Shown: positions 1 to 7,367 of the stretch, one piece after another
Layout: each line of letters begins with the position of its first letter
Position numbering within the stretch: the first letter of the stretch is position 1
Assembly (NCBI GenBank): GCA_015492755.1
Contig: WGEM01000167.1
Location: 1 to 8,360 of the forward strand
DNA: 8,360 bases
Direction: 5' to 3'
From: Gemmatimonadota bacterium
GTDB lineage: Bacteria > Gemmatimonadota > Gemmatimonadetes > Longimicrobiales > Gaopeijiaceae
Made by a program: the position numbers and the translations under genes
Notes under the pieces: generated by a model
What the model saw: the letters and a program-made list of their open reading frames with translations, nothing else
What the model was told of the DNA's origin: nothing
The model's database searches: none

Positions 1-162
1 CGTCTGGCCCGCGGCAACCCCTGACACTACGTTGCCCGTCCTTCGTAGGGGGCAGCACGTAGCATCGTGTCGCTTCCTCATGGAACACGGGGCCGGGTCG
101 TGCGGACAGGGCGCGGCGCGGCCGTACCCGCCAACGATTCACCGCATCCCTGGAGTCCGCGC
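1..162. other. Leader region upstream of the first gene; no supported gene
   Basis: No gene can be supported here. Reading frame 1 is open from the window edge to a TGA at 22-24, so the last seven codons of an upstream gene could lie here, but that is too short to judge. A 6-bp inverted repeat (GGCAAC at 13-18, GTTGCC at 31-36, 12-base loop) and a second short one (CTACG 27-31, CGTAG 44-48) overlap each other. They could be an operator or a weak structured leader, or chance in GC-rich DNA. No convincing sigma-70 promoter is visible. The transcript for the downstream operon may start here or upstream of the window. Confidence 0.4.
151..155 (+). promoter_or_regulatory. Ribosome binding site deciding the start of the first fusion gene
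   Basis: TGGAG sits 7 bases before the ATG at 163. This supports that ATG over the in-frame GTG at 67. Starting at 163 also places a clean signal peptide at the extreme N-terminus. Confidence 0.65.
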
Positions 163-3100
163 ATGCCCTCGCTCCTCCGTGGCCTCACCCTGGCCTCCGC
201 GGTTCTCGTCCTTCCAGCCTTCTCCATGGCCCAGGAGGCCCAGCACGACCCCGACCGGGGTCTTCCGCTGGAGCCCGCCCGCTGGGCCCGTTTCACCACG
301 CATGAAGGCACCTGGATCAGCCTGGACGTGAGTCCCGACGGCCAGACCATCGTCTTCGACCTCCTGGGCGACCTCTACCGCATGCCGGCGACGGGCGGCG
401 AGGCCACGCGCCTCACCAGCGGCCTGCCGCACGACATGCAGCCCCGGTTCAGCCCCGACGGCGAGACCATCGTCTTCGTCTCGGACCGGAGCGGCGACAA
501 CAACATCTGGGTCATGCCCGCCGAGGGCGGTGAGCCGCGCCAGATCAGCAAGGGGATCGGCTCGCGCTTCCTCTCGCCGGAGTGGATGCCCGACGGCAAG
601 TACATCGTGGTCTCCCGGGCGGCGCCGCGGCAGGGGCTGGAGAAGCTCTGGCTCTACCACATCGACGGCGGCACGGGCATTGAGATGGTGGGTGGAGCGC
701 GTGGCCTCCGCATGATGGGCGCCACGGTGGACCCCACCGGCCGCTACATCTGGTACGCGCAGCGCACGGGCACGTGGACGTACAACGCTATCCTGCCGCA
801 GTACCAGATCTGGGTCTACGACCGCGAGACGGGCACCCGCACGCCGATGACCAACCGCTACGGATCGGCCTTCCGGCCCGCCGTCTCGCCGGACGGGAAG
901 TGGCTCGCCTACGCCGGCCGTCACGACGCCGACACGGGGATCCGCCTCAGGGAACTCGCCTCCGGCGAGGAGCGCTGGCTGGCCTATCCGGTGCAGCGCG
1001 ACGACCAGGAATCCACGGCGAACATGGACGTGATGCCGGGCTACTCGTGGACACCGGAGGGCGACGCGCTGGTGATGTCCTACGGTGGGCGCATCTGGCG
1101 CGTCCCGGTGGACGGCTCCGAGGCTACGGAGATCCCCTTCACGGTACACGCCGAGGTGGCCATCGGGCCGGAGGTGAAGTTCGAGTACCCCATCGAGGAT
1201 ACGCCCACCTTTACGGTGAAGCAGATCCGCGACGCCAGGCCCTCGCCTGACGGGACGCGCATCGCCTTCACGGCGCTGGACCGGCTCTACGTGGCCAACA
1301 TCGACGGGAGCGAGCCCCACCGCCTCACCGAAGACGAGGTGGGCGAGTACCACCCGGTGTGGTCCCCCGACGGCCGCTGGGTGGCCTACGTCACCTGGGA
1401 CGACGATGCGGGTGAGGGCCACATCCGCCGCGTATCCGCCACCGGCGGGCGGCCGCAGACGCTCACGCGCGTGCCCGCGTACTACCAGCAGATCGCCTGG
1501 TCGCCCGACGGCCGACGGATCGTGGCCATCCGTTCCTCGCGCAGGAACATTCAGGAGGCGGTGGATCCCTTCATCGGGCTGGGGCTGGACTCGGAGTTCA
1601 TCTGGATCCCCGCCGAGGGCGGAGACGTCACCGTCATCGGGCCCACCAACGGCCGCCAGCGCCCCCACTTCACCGACGATCCCGACCGCATCTACTACTA
1701 CGGGTTGGCACGCCCCGACCCGATTCCCGGCTCGCCCACCGCGCCACCGCCCACGCTGGCGCTGAGCTCGGCGCGCTGGGACGACACCGACCGGAAGGTT
1801 CACCTGCGGGTGACGGCGCGCATCGACGTCTCCGCCGGCGAGGTGGCCGGGGGCTACCGGATCTCGGAGACCTCCGACCTGGTGATGCCGCAGGAGTACG
1901 ACGAGCGGGGTGAGCCGGTGGAGTCACGCGGCCACGACGGGGAGCCGCGGGAGCTCATCCCCCGGCGCTCGGCGGGGCTGGTGCTCATGGCGCCCCGGGG
2001 CGACCTCGCGCTGGCACGGATCGGCAACGATGTCTACGCGGTGACGGTGCCCCGCATCGGAGGCGCGGTGCCGGAGGTGGACGTCTTCAAGCCCGACTCG
2101 GCGGCGGTGCCCTCGTGGAAGCTCAATGAGCTGGGGGCGGAGTTCCCGGCGTGGGGCGCCGACGGGCGCACCGCCCACTGGTCGCTGGGCAACGCCTTCT
2201 TCACCTTCGATCTCGACCGCGCCGGCGAAGACGGCTACGAGCCCGGCGAGATCCGTGTGGCCGTCACCGCCCAGCGCGACATCCCGCGGGGCACCGTGGT
2301 GCTGCGGGGCGGGCGCGCCATCACCATGCGCGGCGACGAGGTCATCGAGAACGCCGACATCGTCATCCGCGACAACCGCATCGCCTCGGTGTCGGCGGGT
2401 CCGAGCCAGGTGCCGGAGGGCGCCGAGGTCATCGACGTCTCGGGCAAGACCATCATCCCGGGCTTCGTGGACACCCACAGCCACATGTGGAACCTCTGGG
2501 GCTTCCACTGGGCGCGGCCCTGGATCTACCAGGCCAACCTCGCCTACGGCGTCACCACCACACGCGATCCCCAGACCGCCACCACCGACGTGCTGGCCTA
2601 CGAGGACATGGTGCGCGCCGGGCGCATGGTGGGACCGCGGGTCTACCACACGGGCCCGGGCGTCTTCTCCATCGATCAGATCCGTTCCTATGAGCACGCG
2701 CTGGAGGTGCTCCGCAAGTACAGCGAGTACTACGACACCAAGACGTTCAAGATGTACATGTCCGGCAACCGCCGGCAGCGGCAGTGGCTCATCATGGCGG
2801 CGCGGGAGCTGGGGCTCATGCCCACCACCGAGGGCGGTCTGGACTACCGCCTCAACATGACGCACGCCATGGACGGCTATCCGGGCATCGAGCACACGAT
2901 GCCCATCATCCCCGCCTACCGGGACGTGGTGGAGCTCTTCGTCGCGTCCGGGACGGTGAACACCCCAACGCTCCTGGTGACGTACGGCGGTCCCTGGGCG
3001 GAGAACTACTTCTACACGCACGAGAACGTGGTGGGCGACCCGAAGCTCAACCACTTCACGCCGAAGCGCGAACTGGACTTCAAGGCGCGCCGCCTCCAGA

Positions 3101-3663
3101 CCAGCAGCCCGGGACCGGGCGGCTGGTTCATGGAGGAGGAGTACGCCTTCCGCAAGCACTCGGCGTGGCTGGCAGAGCTCGTGGAGGCCGGCGGCCGGAC
3201 GGGTGTCGGCAGCCACGGCCAGCTCCAGGGACTGGGCTATCACTGGGAGCTCTGGGCGCTCCAGAGCGGCGGCATGAGCGAACACGACGCGCTGCGCGCC
3301 GCCACCCTCATGGGCGCCGAGGCCATCGGGCTGGGCCGCGACCTGGGCTCCATCGAGCCGGGCAAGCTGGCGGACCTGGTGATCCTCGACGAGAACCCGC
3401 TGGAGAACATCCGCAACACCAACACCATCCACCGGGTGATGATGAACGGCCGACTCTACGACGCCGACACGCTGGACGAACTCTGGCCCAGGCAACGACC
3501 GGCACCGGACGAGCGCTGGCGGCATACGGCGCCGGAGACCTCCGCCGGGCTCCGCGGCACGGTCGGGGAGGGTGACGTGAACCCGCCGGGCGGAAACCCG
3601 CCGAGTGACGGGGGATACGCAAACACTCCTGCCGCAGCCCTGCGCGAAGGAGGTGCCCGATGA
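163..3663 (+). CDS. Secreted TolB-like beta-propeller/amidohydrolase fusion (paralog 1)
   Basis: A predicted 1166-residue exported hydrolase. Residues 1-23 form a signal peptide (Arg6, hydrophobic core, likely cut SMA|Q). Residues about 45-680 are beta-propeller, with PDG-type blade motifs near residues 57, 97, 142, 190, 242, 297, 361, 401, 447, 610 and 666, as in TolB, PD40 and DPP4 propellers; there may be two propellers. Residues about 711-1110 form a metal-dependent amidohydrolase: LRGGRAITM start, HSH metal motif (His772, His774) in GFVDTHSHM, probable carboxylated Lys863 in FKMYMSG, IEH (His911), and a terminal GKLADLVIL motif (1067 on). The usual His after strand 5 is replaced by TTEGG (Glu890) and the usual strand-8 Asp by GSHGQ (Ser1017, His1018). 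Related families hydrolyse Xaa-Pro dipeptides, imidazolonepropionate and similar amides; the substrate here is unknown. The last ~55 residues are a Gly/Pro-rich tail. The stop overlaps the next start by 4 bases. Family call is firm; substrate is open. Confidence 0.93.
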   Translation: MPSLLRGLTLASAVLVLPAFSMAQEAQHDPDRGLPLEPARWARFTTHEGTWISLDVSPDGQTIVFDLLGDLYRMPATGGEATRLTSGLPHDMQPRFSPDGETIVFVSDRSGDNNIWVMPAEGGEPRQISKGIGSRFLSPEWMPDGKYIVVSRAAPRQGLEKLWLYHIDGGTGIEMVGGARGLRMMGATVDPTGRYIWYAQRTGTWTYNAILPQYQIWVYDRETGTRTPMTNRYGSAFRPAVSPDGKWLAYAGRHDADTGIRLRELASGEERWLAYPVQRDDQESTANMDVMPGYSWTPEGDALVMSYGGRIWRVPVDGSEATEIPFTVHAEVAIGPEVKFEYPIEDTPTFTVKQIRDARPSPDGTRIAFTALDRLYVANIDGSEPHRLTEDEVGEYHPVWSPDGRWVAYVTWDDDAGEGHIRRVSATGGRPQTLTRVPAYYQQIAWSPDGRRIVAIRSSRRNIQEAVDPFIGLGLDSEFIWIPAEGGDVTVIGPTNGRQRPHFTDDPDRIYYYGLARPDPIPGSPTAPPPTLALSSARWDDTDRKVHLRVTARIDVSAGEVAGGYRISETSDLVMPQEYDERGEPVESRGHDGEPRELIPRRSAGLVLMAPRGDLALARIGNDVYAVTVPRIGGAVPEVDVFKPDSAAVPSWKLNELGAEFPAWGADGRTAHWSLGNAFFTFDLDRAGEDGYEPGEIRVAVTAQRDIPRGTVVLRGGRAITMRGDEVIENADIVIRDNRIASVSAGPSQVPEGAEVIDVSGKTIIPGFVDTHSHMWNLWGFHWARPWIYQANLAYGVTTTRDPQTATTDVLAYEDMVRAGRMVGPRVYHTGPGVFSIDQIRSYEHALEVLRKYSEYYDTKTFKMYMSGNRRQRQWLIMAARELGLMPTTEGGLDYRLNMTHAMDGYPGIEHTMPIIPAYRDVVELFVASGTVNTPTLLVTYGGPWAENYFYTHENVVGDPKLNHFTPKRELDFKARRLQTSSPGPGGWFMEEEYAFRKHSAWLAELVEAGGRTGVGSHGQLQGLGYHWELWALQSGGMSEHDALRAATLMGAEAIGLGRDLGSIEPGKLADLVILDENPLENIRNTNTIHRVMMNGRLYDADTLDELWPRQRPAPDERWRHTAPETSAGLRGTVGEGDVNPPGGNPPSDGGYANTPAAALREGGAR
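304..378 (+). repeat. Segment nearly identical to 3816-3890 in the downstream paralog
   Basis: These 75 bases encode the EGTWISLDVSPDG block at the start of the propeller. They match 3816-3890 except at four positions, all synonymous third bases (gaa/gag, ggc/gga, ctc/ctg, gac/gat). Both copies use the same AGT serine codon. The match reflects paralogy, possibly with local gene conversion. Confidence 0.85.
3580..3609 (+). repeat. Two-unit 15-base imperfect tandem repeat in the tail of paralog 1
   Basis: The units start AACCCGCCG at 3580 and at 3595 and then diverge. They encode NPPGG followed by NPPSD (from residue 1140) in the Gly/Pro-rich tail after the hydrolase domain. This is probably slippage in an unstructured tail; no function is implied. 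Confidence 0.6.
3647..3654 (+). promoter_or_regulatory. Strong Shine-Dalgarno inside the end of paralog 1
   Basis: AAGGAGGT is a near-perfect anti-16S complement, 5 bases before the ATG at 3660. It lies within the last codons of the upstream gene. Together with the ATGA overlap (3660-3663) it indicates coupled translation plus efficient new initiation. Confidence 0.88.
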
Positions 3664-6600
3664 AGGCCCGCACGAAGTTCCTCGGCACCGCCGCGGTCCT
3701 GGCGGCCTTCGCGGCGGCCTCCGCCGCGCCCCTCCTGGCGCAGAACCGCGGCCCCAACGGCCGGCGCAATCCGCTTCCGCTGCGGGCGGCGCGCACCGCC
3801 GAGTTCACCGCCACCGAGGGCACCTGGATCAGCCTGGACGTGAGTCCCGACGGACAGACCATCGTCTTCGACCTGCTGGGCGATCTCTACACCATGCCCA
3901 TCACCGGCGGGAAGGCCACGCCGCTCCTCACCGGGATGGCCTACGACGCCCAGCCGCGCTTCAGCCCCGACGGTGAGCGCATCGCCTTCATCAGCGACCG
4001 GAGCGGAGGCGACAACCTCTGGACCATGCGCCTCGACAAGACCGACACGACGCAGGTCTCGCGAGGCAACAACAACCTCTACGTCTCTCCCGAGTGGATG
4101 CCCGACGGCGAATACATCCTGGTGAGCCGCACCAGCGGGCTGGGAGGCGCGGCGAAGCTGTTCATGTTCCACTACGAGCGGGGCTCGCCCCTGCCGGTGG
4201 GCCCCACCAGCGGCTCGCTGAAGATGCTGGGCGCGGCGCCCAGTCCGGACGGGCGCTACATCTGGTACGCCGCAGGCACCGGGGACTGGCAGTACAACGC
4301 GCGGCTGCCGCGCTACCAGCTCCGGCGCTTCGACCGGGAAACCGGCACCACCAACACCATGACGAACCGCTACGGCTCGGGGATGCGGCCCGCCATCTCA
4401 CCCGACGGGAACTGGCTGGTCTACGCCACGCGCTACAACGACCAGACGGGGCTCCGCAAGCGCGACCTGCGCACCGGCGACGAGGCGTGGCTGGCCTATC
4501 CCATCCAGCGCGACGAACAGGAGTCGCGCGCACCGCTGGATCTGCTGCCGGGCTATGCCTTCCTGCCCGACGGCTCCGCCATCGTCATCTCGTACGGCGG
4601 CAAGATCTGGAAGGTGGCCATGGACGGCTCCGGGGCGGAGGAGATCCCCTTCGAGGTGCCGGTGAAGCTGGCCATCGGACCGAAGGTGTCGTTCAGGTAT
4701 CCCATCGACACCACCGCCATGGTGACGGCCAGCCAGATCCGGAGTCCCGTGGTCTCCCCCGACGGAGGCCGGGTGGTCTTCACCGCCTTCGACCGGCTCT
4801 GGATCCAGGAGCTGCCGGAGGGTGAGCCCCGGCGGCTCACCGAGGCCGACGTGGGCGAGTTCCACCCGCAGTGGTCGCCCGACGGGCAGTGGATCGCCTA
4901 CGCCACCTGGGACGACGCCGAGGGCGGCCACATCATGAAGGTGCCGGCCTCAGGCGGTGCGCCGGTGCAGCTCACCACCACGCCGGCGGTCTACTACAAC
5001 GTGGCGTGGTCGCCCGACGGCGCCCGCATCGTGGCGTCGCGGGGGGCCGCCCGTGAGCTGAAGGAGGTCTCGGGGGTCTACTTCGGGCCGCTGGGCGCCA
5101 CCTTCGTCTGGGTGAGCGCCGAGGGCGGCCCGCTCAACGAGATCGGCCCCACGGGGCTCCGCGACGTGCCCCACTTCCGCGCCGACGAGCCCGACCGCAT
5201 CTACGCCTACAGCCCGCTGGAGGGGCTGGTCTCGTTCCGCTGGGACGGCACCGACGTCCAGCGCCACCTCGTGGTGCGGGGGCGCCAGGGCGTGCCGGGC
5301 TACCGGAGCCCGCACCCCAACGAGTGGGAGTACCTGCCGCGGCGGATCTTCCCGTGGCGCAAGGTGCCGGACCCCACCGACCCCCGGGGGCTGGACGCCC
5401 AGGGTCCGCCCGCCGAGGCGGGCGGTCCGCGGCCGGCGGGACTCATCATGATCTCCCCGGACGGGGATCAGGCCTTCGTGCAGTTCGGGCTGGACATCTT
5501 CGTGGTGGAGATGCCGGAGAAGATGGCCGAGCCGCCCACCATCATGCTCACCAACCTCCAGGCCTCGCCGGTGCCGGTGCGCAAGGTCACCGACGTGGGC
5601 GGCGAGTTCGCGTCGTGGGCGCCCGACGGAGGCGCGCTCCACTGGGCGCTGGGCAACGTGCTCTTCACCTACGATCTGGACTTCGTGGAGGCCGAAGAGG
5701 AAGCGCTGGAGGAGGAGGCCCACGCCCGGGCGCTCATCCGGGCGCGGGCGCTGGCCATCACCGACTCGCTGAAGGAGAAGCGAGCCAGGGCCGACAGCCT
5801 GGAGAAGAAGGGCGAGGAGGTGCCGGAGGATCTCGAGCAGGAGATCCTTCGCCTGGCGGCGGATTCGGTCCAGGTGGTGGCGGATTCGCTCCTGGCTCGC
5901 GCCGACTCCATCCGGCGCGCCGCCGAGCGGGTGGCGGAGAAGGCGTCCAGGGTGCGCGGCGGCGACAAGCGCATCCTTCAGGACACCACCGAGACGTACG
6001 AGGCGGAGGAGCTGAAGATCGAGGTGAAGCTCCCCCGCGACGTCCCGCGCGGCCTGGTGGCGCTGCGGGGCGGACGCATCATCACCATGCAGGAGACGCC
6101 CGGCGATTCGGCGTCGGGACCGCACATCATCGAGAACGGCGTGGTGGTGGTGCGCGACAACGTCATCACCGCGGTGGGCCCCGCCGACTCGGTGGAGATT
6201 CCCGACAGCGCCCACGTCATCGACGTGAGCGGGAAGACGCTCCTGCCAGGGTTCGTGGACACCCACTACCACGCCCAGTGGCTGGTGCCGGAGATCCACC
6301 CCAACGACGTGTGGCAGTATCTGGCGACGCTGGCCTACGGCGTCACCACCACGCGGGATCCGCAGACCGCCACCACCGACATCCTGAGTTACACCGACCG
6401 CGTGCTCATCGGCGACATGGTGGGGCCCCGCATCTACTCCACCGGGCCGGGTGTGTTCAACGGCGAGAACATCCGTGACGCCGACCACGCGAAGACGGTG
6501 CTCCGCCGCTACGCCAAGTACTTCGACACCAAGACGCTGAAGATGTACATGACGGGCACCCGCCAGCAGCGTCAGTGGATCATCCAGGCGGCCCGGGAGC

Positions 6601-7367
6601 TGGAGCTGATGCCCACCACCGAGGGCGGTCTGGACTTCAAGCTGGACCTGACCCACGCCATCGACGGCTACCCCGGCATCGAGCACAACCTGCCCATCGC
6701 GCCCATCTACTCCGACGTGGTGGAGCTCTTCAAGGAATCGGAGACCACCAACACGCCCACGCTCATCGTGTCGTACGGGGGGCCCTTCGCGGAGAACTAC
6801 TTCTACGCCACGGAGAACGTCCACGACGACCCGAAGCTCAACATGTTCGTGCCCGAGGAGAACATCGACGCCCGGGCGCGGCGGCGCGGGCCCGGAGCGG
6901 GGGGGAGCCCCGGCCAGGCGGGCTGGTTCCTCTACGAGGAGTACGTCTTCCCGAAGCACGGCGAGTTCGTGAAGAAGATGCTGGAGGGAGGCGCGCGCAT
7001 GGGCGTGGGGAGCCACGGCCAGATCCAGGGCGTGGGGTATCACTGGGAGATGTGGGCCATGGCCGCCGGCGGTGCGTCGAACCACGACATCCTGAGGGCG
7101 GCCACCATCCTGGGCGCGGAGGCCATCGGCTTCGGCGATCAGCTCGGAAGCATCGAGAAGGGCAAGTTCGCCGACATCCTGGTGCTGAACTCCGACCCGC
7201 TGGAGAATCTGCGCAACACCGTGGACCTCCTCTATGTGATGAAGGACGGGCGGATCTACGACGCCATGACGCTGGACGAGATCTGGCCGGAGCAGCGCCC
7301 GCTCCAGCGGCGGCGGCCGGCGGAGAGCGATCCACCGGTGACGACGGAGCTGGGAGGTGGACGATGA
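3660..7367 (+). CDS. Secreted TolB-like beta-propeller/amidohydrolase fusion with helical insert (paralog 2)
   Basis: A predicted 1235-residue exported hydrolase, homologous to the preceding gene along its whole length. Residues 1-27 are a signal peptide (MKARTK, Ala-rich core, likely cut LLA|Q). The propeller spans about 50-670, with PDG blade motifs such as residues 62, 102, 599 and 653. Residues about 676-787 are Glu/Ala/Arg-rich and predicted helical, including three consecutive heptads starting ADS at 734, 741 and 748; paralog 1 has only a short linker here. The amidohydrolase spans about 798-1215: HYH metal motif (His869, His871), probable carboxylated Lys961 in LKMYMTG, IEH (His1009), and GKFADILVL (1168 on). 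As in paralog 1, TTEGG (Glu988) and GSHGQ (Ser1118, His1119) occupy the usual second-His and Asp positions. It likely acts in the periplasm on an amide or peptide-like substrate that I cannot name. The start is fixed by a strong Shine-Dalgarno; both ends overlap neighbours by 4 bases, implying a coupled operon. Confidence 0.95.
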   Translation: MKARTKFLGTAAVLAAFAAASAAPLLAQNRGPNGRRNPLPLRAARTAEFTATEGTWISLDVSPDGQTIVFDLLGDLYTMPITGGKATPLLTGMAYDAQPRFSPDGERIAFISDRSGGDNLWTMRLDKTDTTQVSRGNNNLYVSPEWMPDGEYILVSRTSGLGGAAKLFMFHYERGSPLPVGPTSGSLKMLGAAPSPDGRYIWYAAGTGDWQYNARLPRYQLRRFDRETGTTNTMTNRYGSGMRPAISPDGNWLVYATRYNDQTGLRKRDLRTGDEAWLAYPIQRDEQESRAPLDLLPGYAFLPDGSAIVISYGGKIWKVAMDGSGAEEIPFEVPVKLAIGPKVSFRYPIDTTAMVTASQIRSPVVSPDGGRVVFTAFDRLWIQELPEGEPRRLTEADVGEFHPQWSPDGQWIAYATWDDAEGGHIMKVPASGGAPVQLTTTPAVYYNVAWSPDGARIVASRGAARELKEVSGVYFGPLGATFVWVSAEGGPLNEIGPTGLRDVPHFRADEPDRIYAYSPLEGLVSFRWDGTDVQRHLVVRGRQGVPGYRSPHPNEWEYLPRRIFPWRKVPDPTDPRGLDAQGPPAEAGGPRPAGLIMISPDGDQAFVQFGLDIFVVEMPEKMAEPPTIMLTNLQASPVPVRKVTDVGGEFASWAPDGGALHWALGNVLFTYDLDFVEAEEEALEEEAHARALIRARALAITDSLKEKRARADSLEKKGEEVPEDLEQEILRLAADSVQVVADSLLARADSIRRAAERVAEKASRVRGGDKRILQDTTETYEAEELKIEVKLPRDVPRGLVALRGGRIITMQETPGDSASGPHIIENGVVVVRDNVITAVGPADSVEIPDSAHVIDVSGKTLLPGFVDTHYHAQWLVPEIHPNDVWQYLATLAYGVTTTRDPQTATTDILSYTDRVLIGDMVGPRIYSTGPGVFNGENIRDADHAKTVLRRYAKYFDTKTLKMYMTGTRQQRQWIIQAARELELMPTTEGGLDFKLDLTHAIDGYPGIEHNLPIAPIYSDVVELFKESETTNTPTLIVSYGGPFAENYFYATENVHDDPKLNMFVPEENIDARARRRGPGAGGSPGQAGWFLYEEYVFPKHGEFVKKMLEGGARMGVGSHGQIQGVGYHWEMWAMAAGGASNHDILRAATILGAEAIGFGDQLGSIEKGKFADILVLNSDPLENLRNTVDLLYVMKDGRIYDAMTLDEIWPEQRPLQRRRPAESDPPVTTELGGGR
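3816..3890 (+). repeat. Segment nearly identical to 304-378 in the upstream paralog
   Basis: Second copy of the 75-base block encoding the start of the propeller. It differs from the first at four synonymous third positions only, whereas flanking regions of the two genes diverge more. Direct orientation and 3.5-kb spacing make the pair a possible substrate for recombination or conversion. Confidence 0.85.
5685..6020 (+). other. Sequence coding for a charged helical (coiled-coil-like) insert in paralog 2
   Basis: This codes for residues about 676-787 of paralog 2, between the last propeller strand (FTYDLDF) and the amidohydrolase start (LPRDVPRG). It is rich in Glu, Ala, Arg and Asp with few aromatics. 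TDSL (701) and ADSL (711) precede the three-heptad run at 734-754. A 10-base direct repeat GGCGGATTCG (5858-5867 and 5879-5888, 21 bases apart) underlies two of the heptads. It looks like a helical spacer or oligomerisation segment; coiled-coil status is a prediction by eye. Confidence 0.75.
7352..7358 (+). promoter_or_regulatory. Shine-Dalgarno of the Bor-like gene, inside paralog 2
   Basis: GGGAGGT lies 5 bases before the ATG at 7364, within the last codons of paralog 2. With the ATGA overlap (7364-7367) it repeats the junction design seen at 3660 and fixes this start over the in-frame ATG at 7382, which has no such site. Confidence 0.85.

Noticed and set aside
21..48. CTGACA (21-26) as a -35 box
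   Set aside because: No acceptable -10 lies 16-18 bases downstream; the sequence there (around TCGTAG) is a poor match.
67..162. GTG at 67 as an earlier in-frame start adding 32 residues to paralog 1
   Set aside because: It would bury the signal peptide behind an unconserved 32-residue lead. ATG 163 has TGGAG 7 bases upstream and puts the signal at the N-terminus.
139..1803. Long open frame on the - strand (554 codons) opposite the first propeller
   Set aside because: It mirrors the propeller codons and has no recognisable family. The + strand blades explain the region.
1924..3525. Long open frame on the - strand (533 codons) opposite paralog 1
   Set aside because: Same shadow effect as above. 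No motif, signal or convincing ribosome binding site, and the + strand carries the amidohydrolase motifs.
5324..6478. + strand alternate-frame open frame within paralog 2
   Set aside because: Its translation is Gly/Arg/Ala/His-rich low complexity, typical of an out-of-frame reading of GC-rich genes.
6575..7363. Upstream extension of the Bor-like gene reading frame
   Set aside because: The frame is open upstream only as a shadow of paralog 2. The lipoprotein signal and Shine-Dalgarno place the start at 7364.
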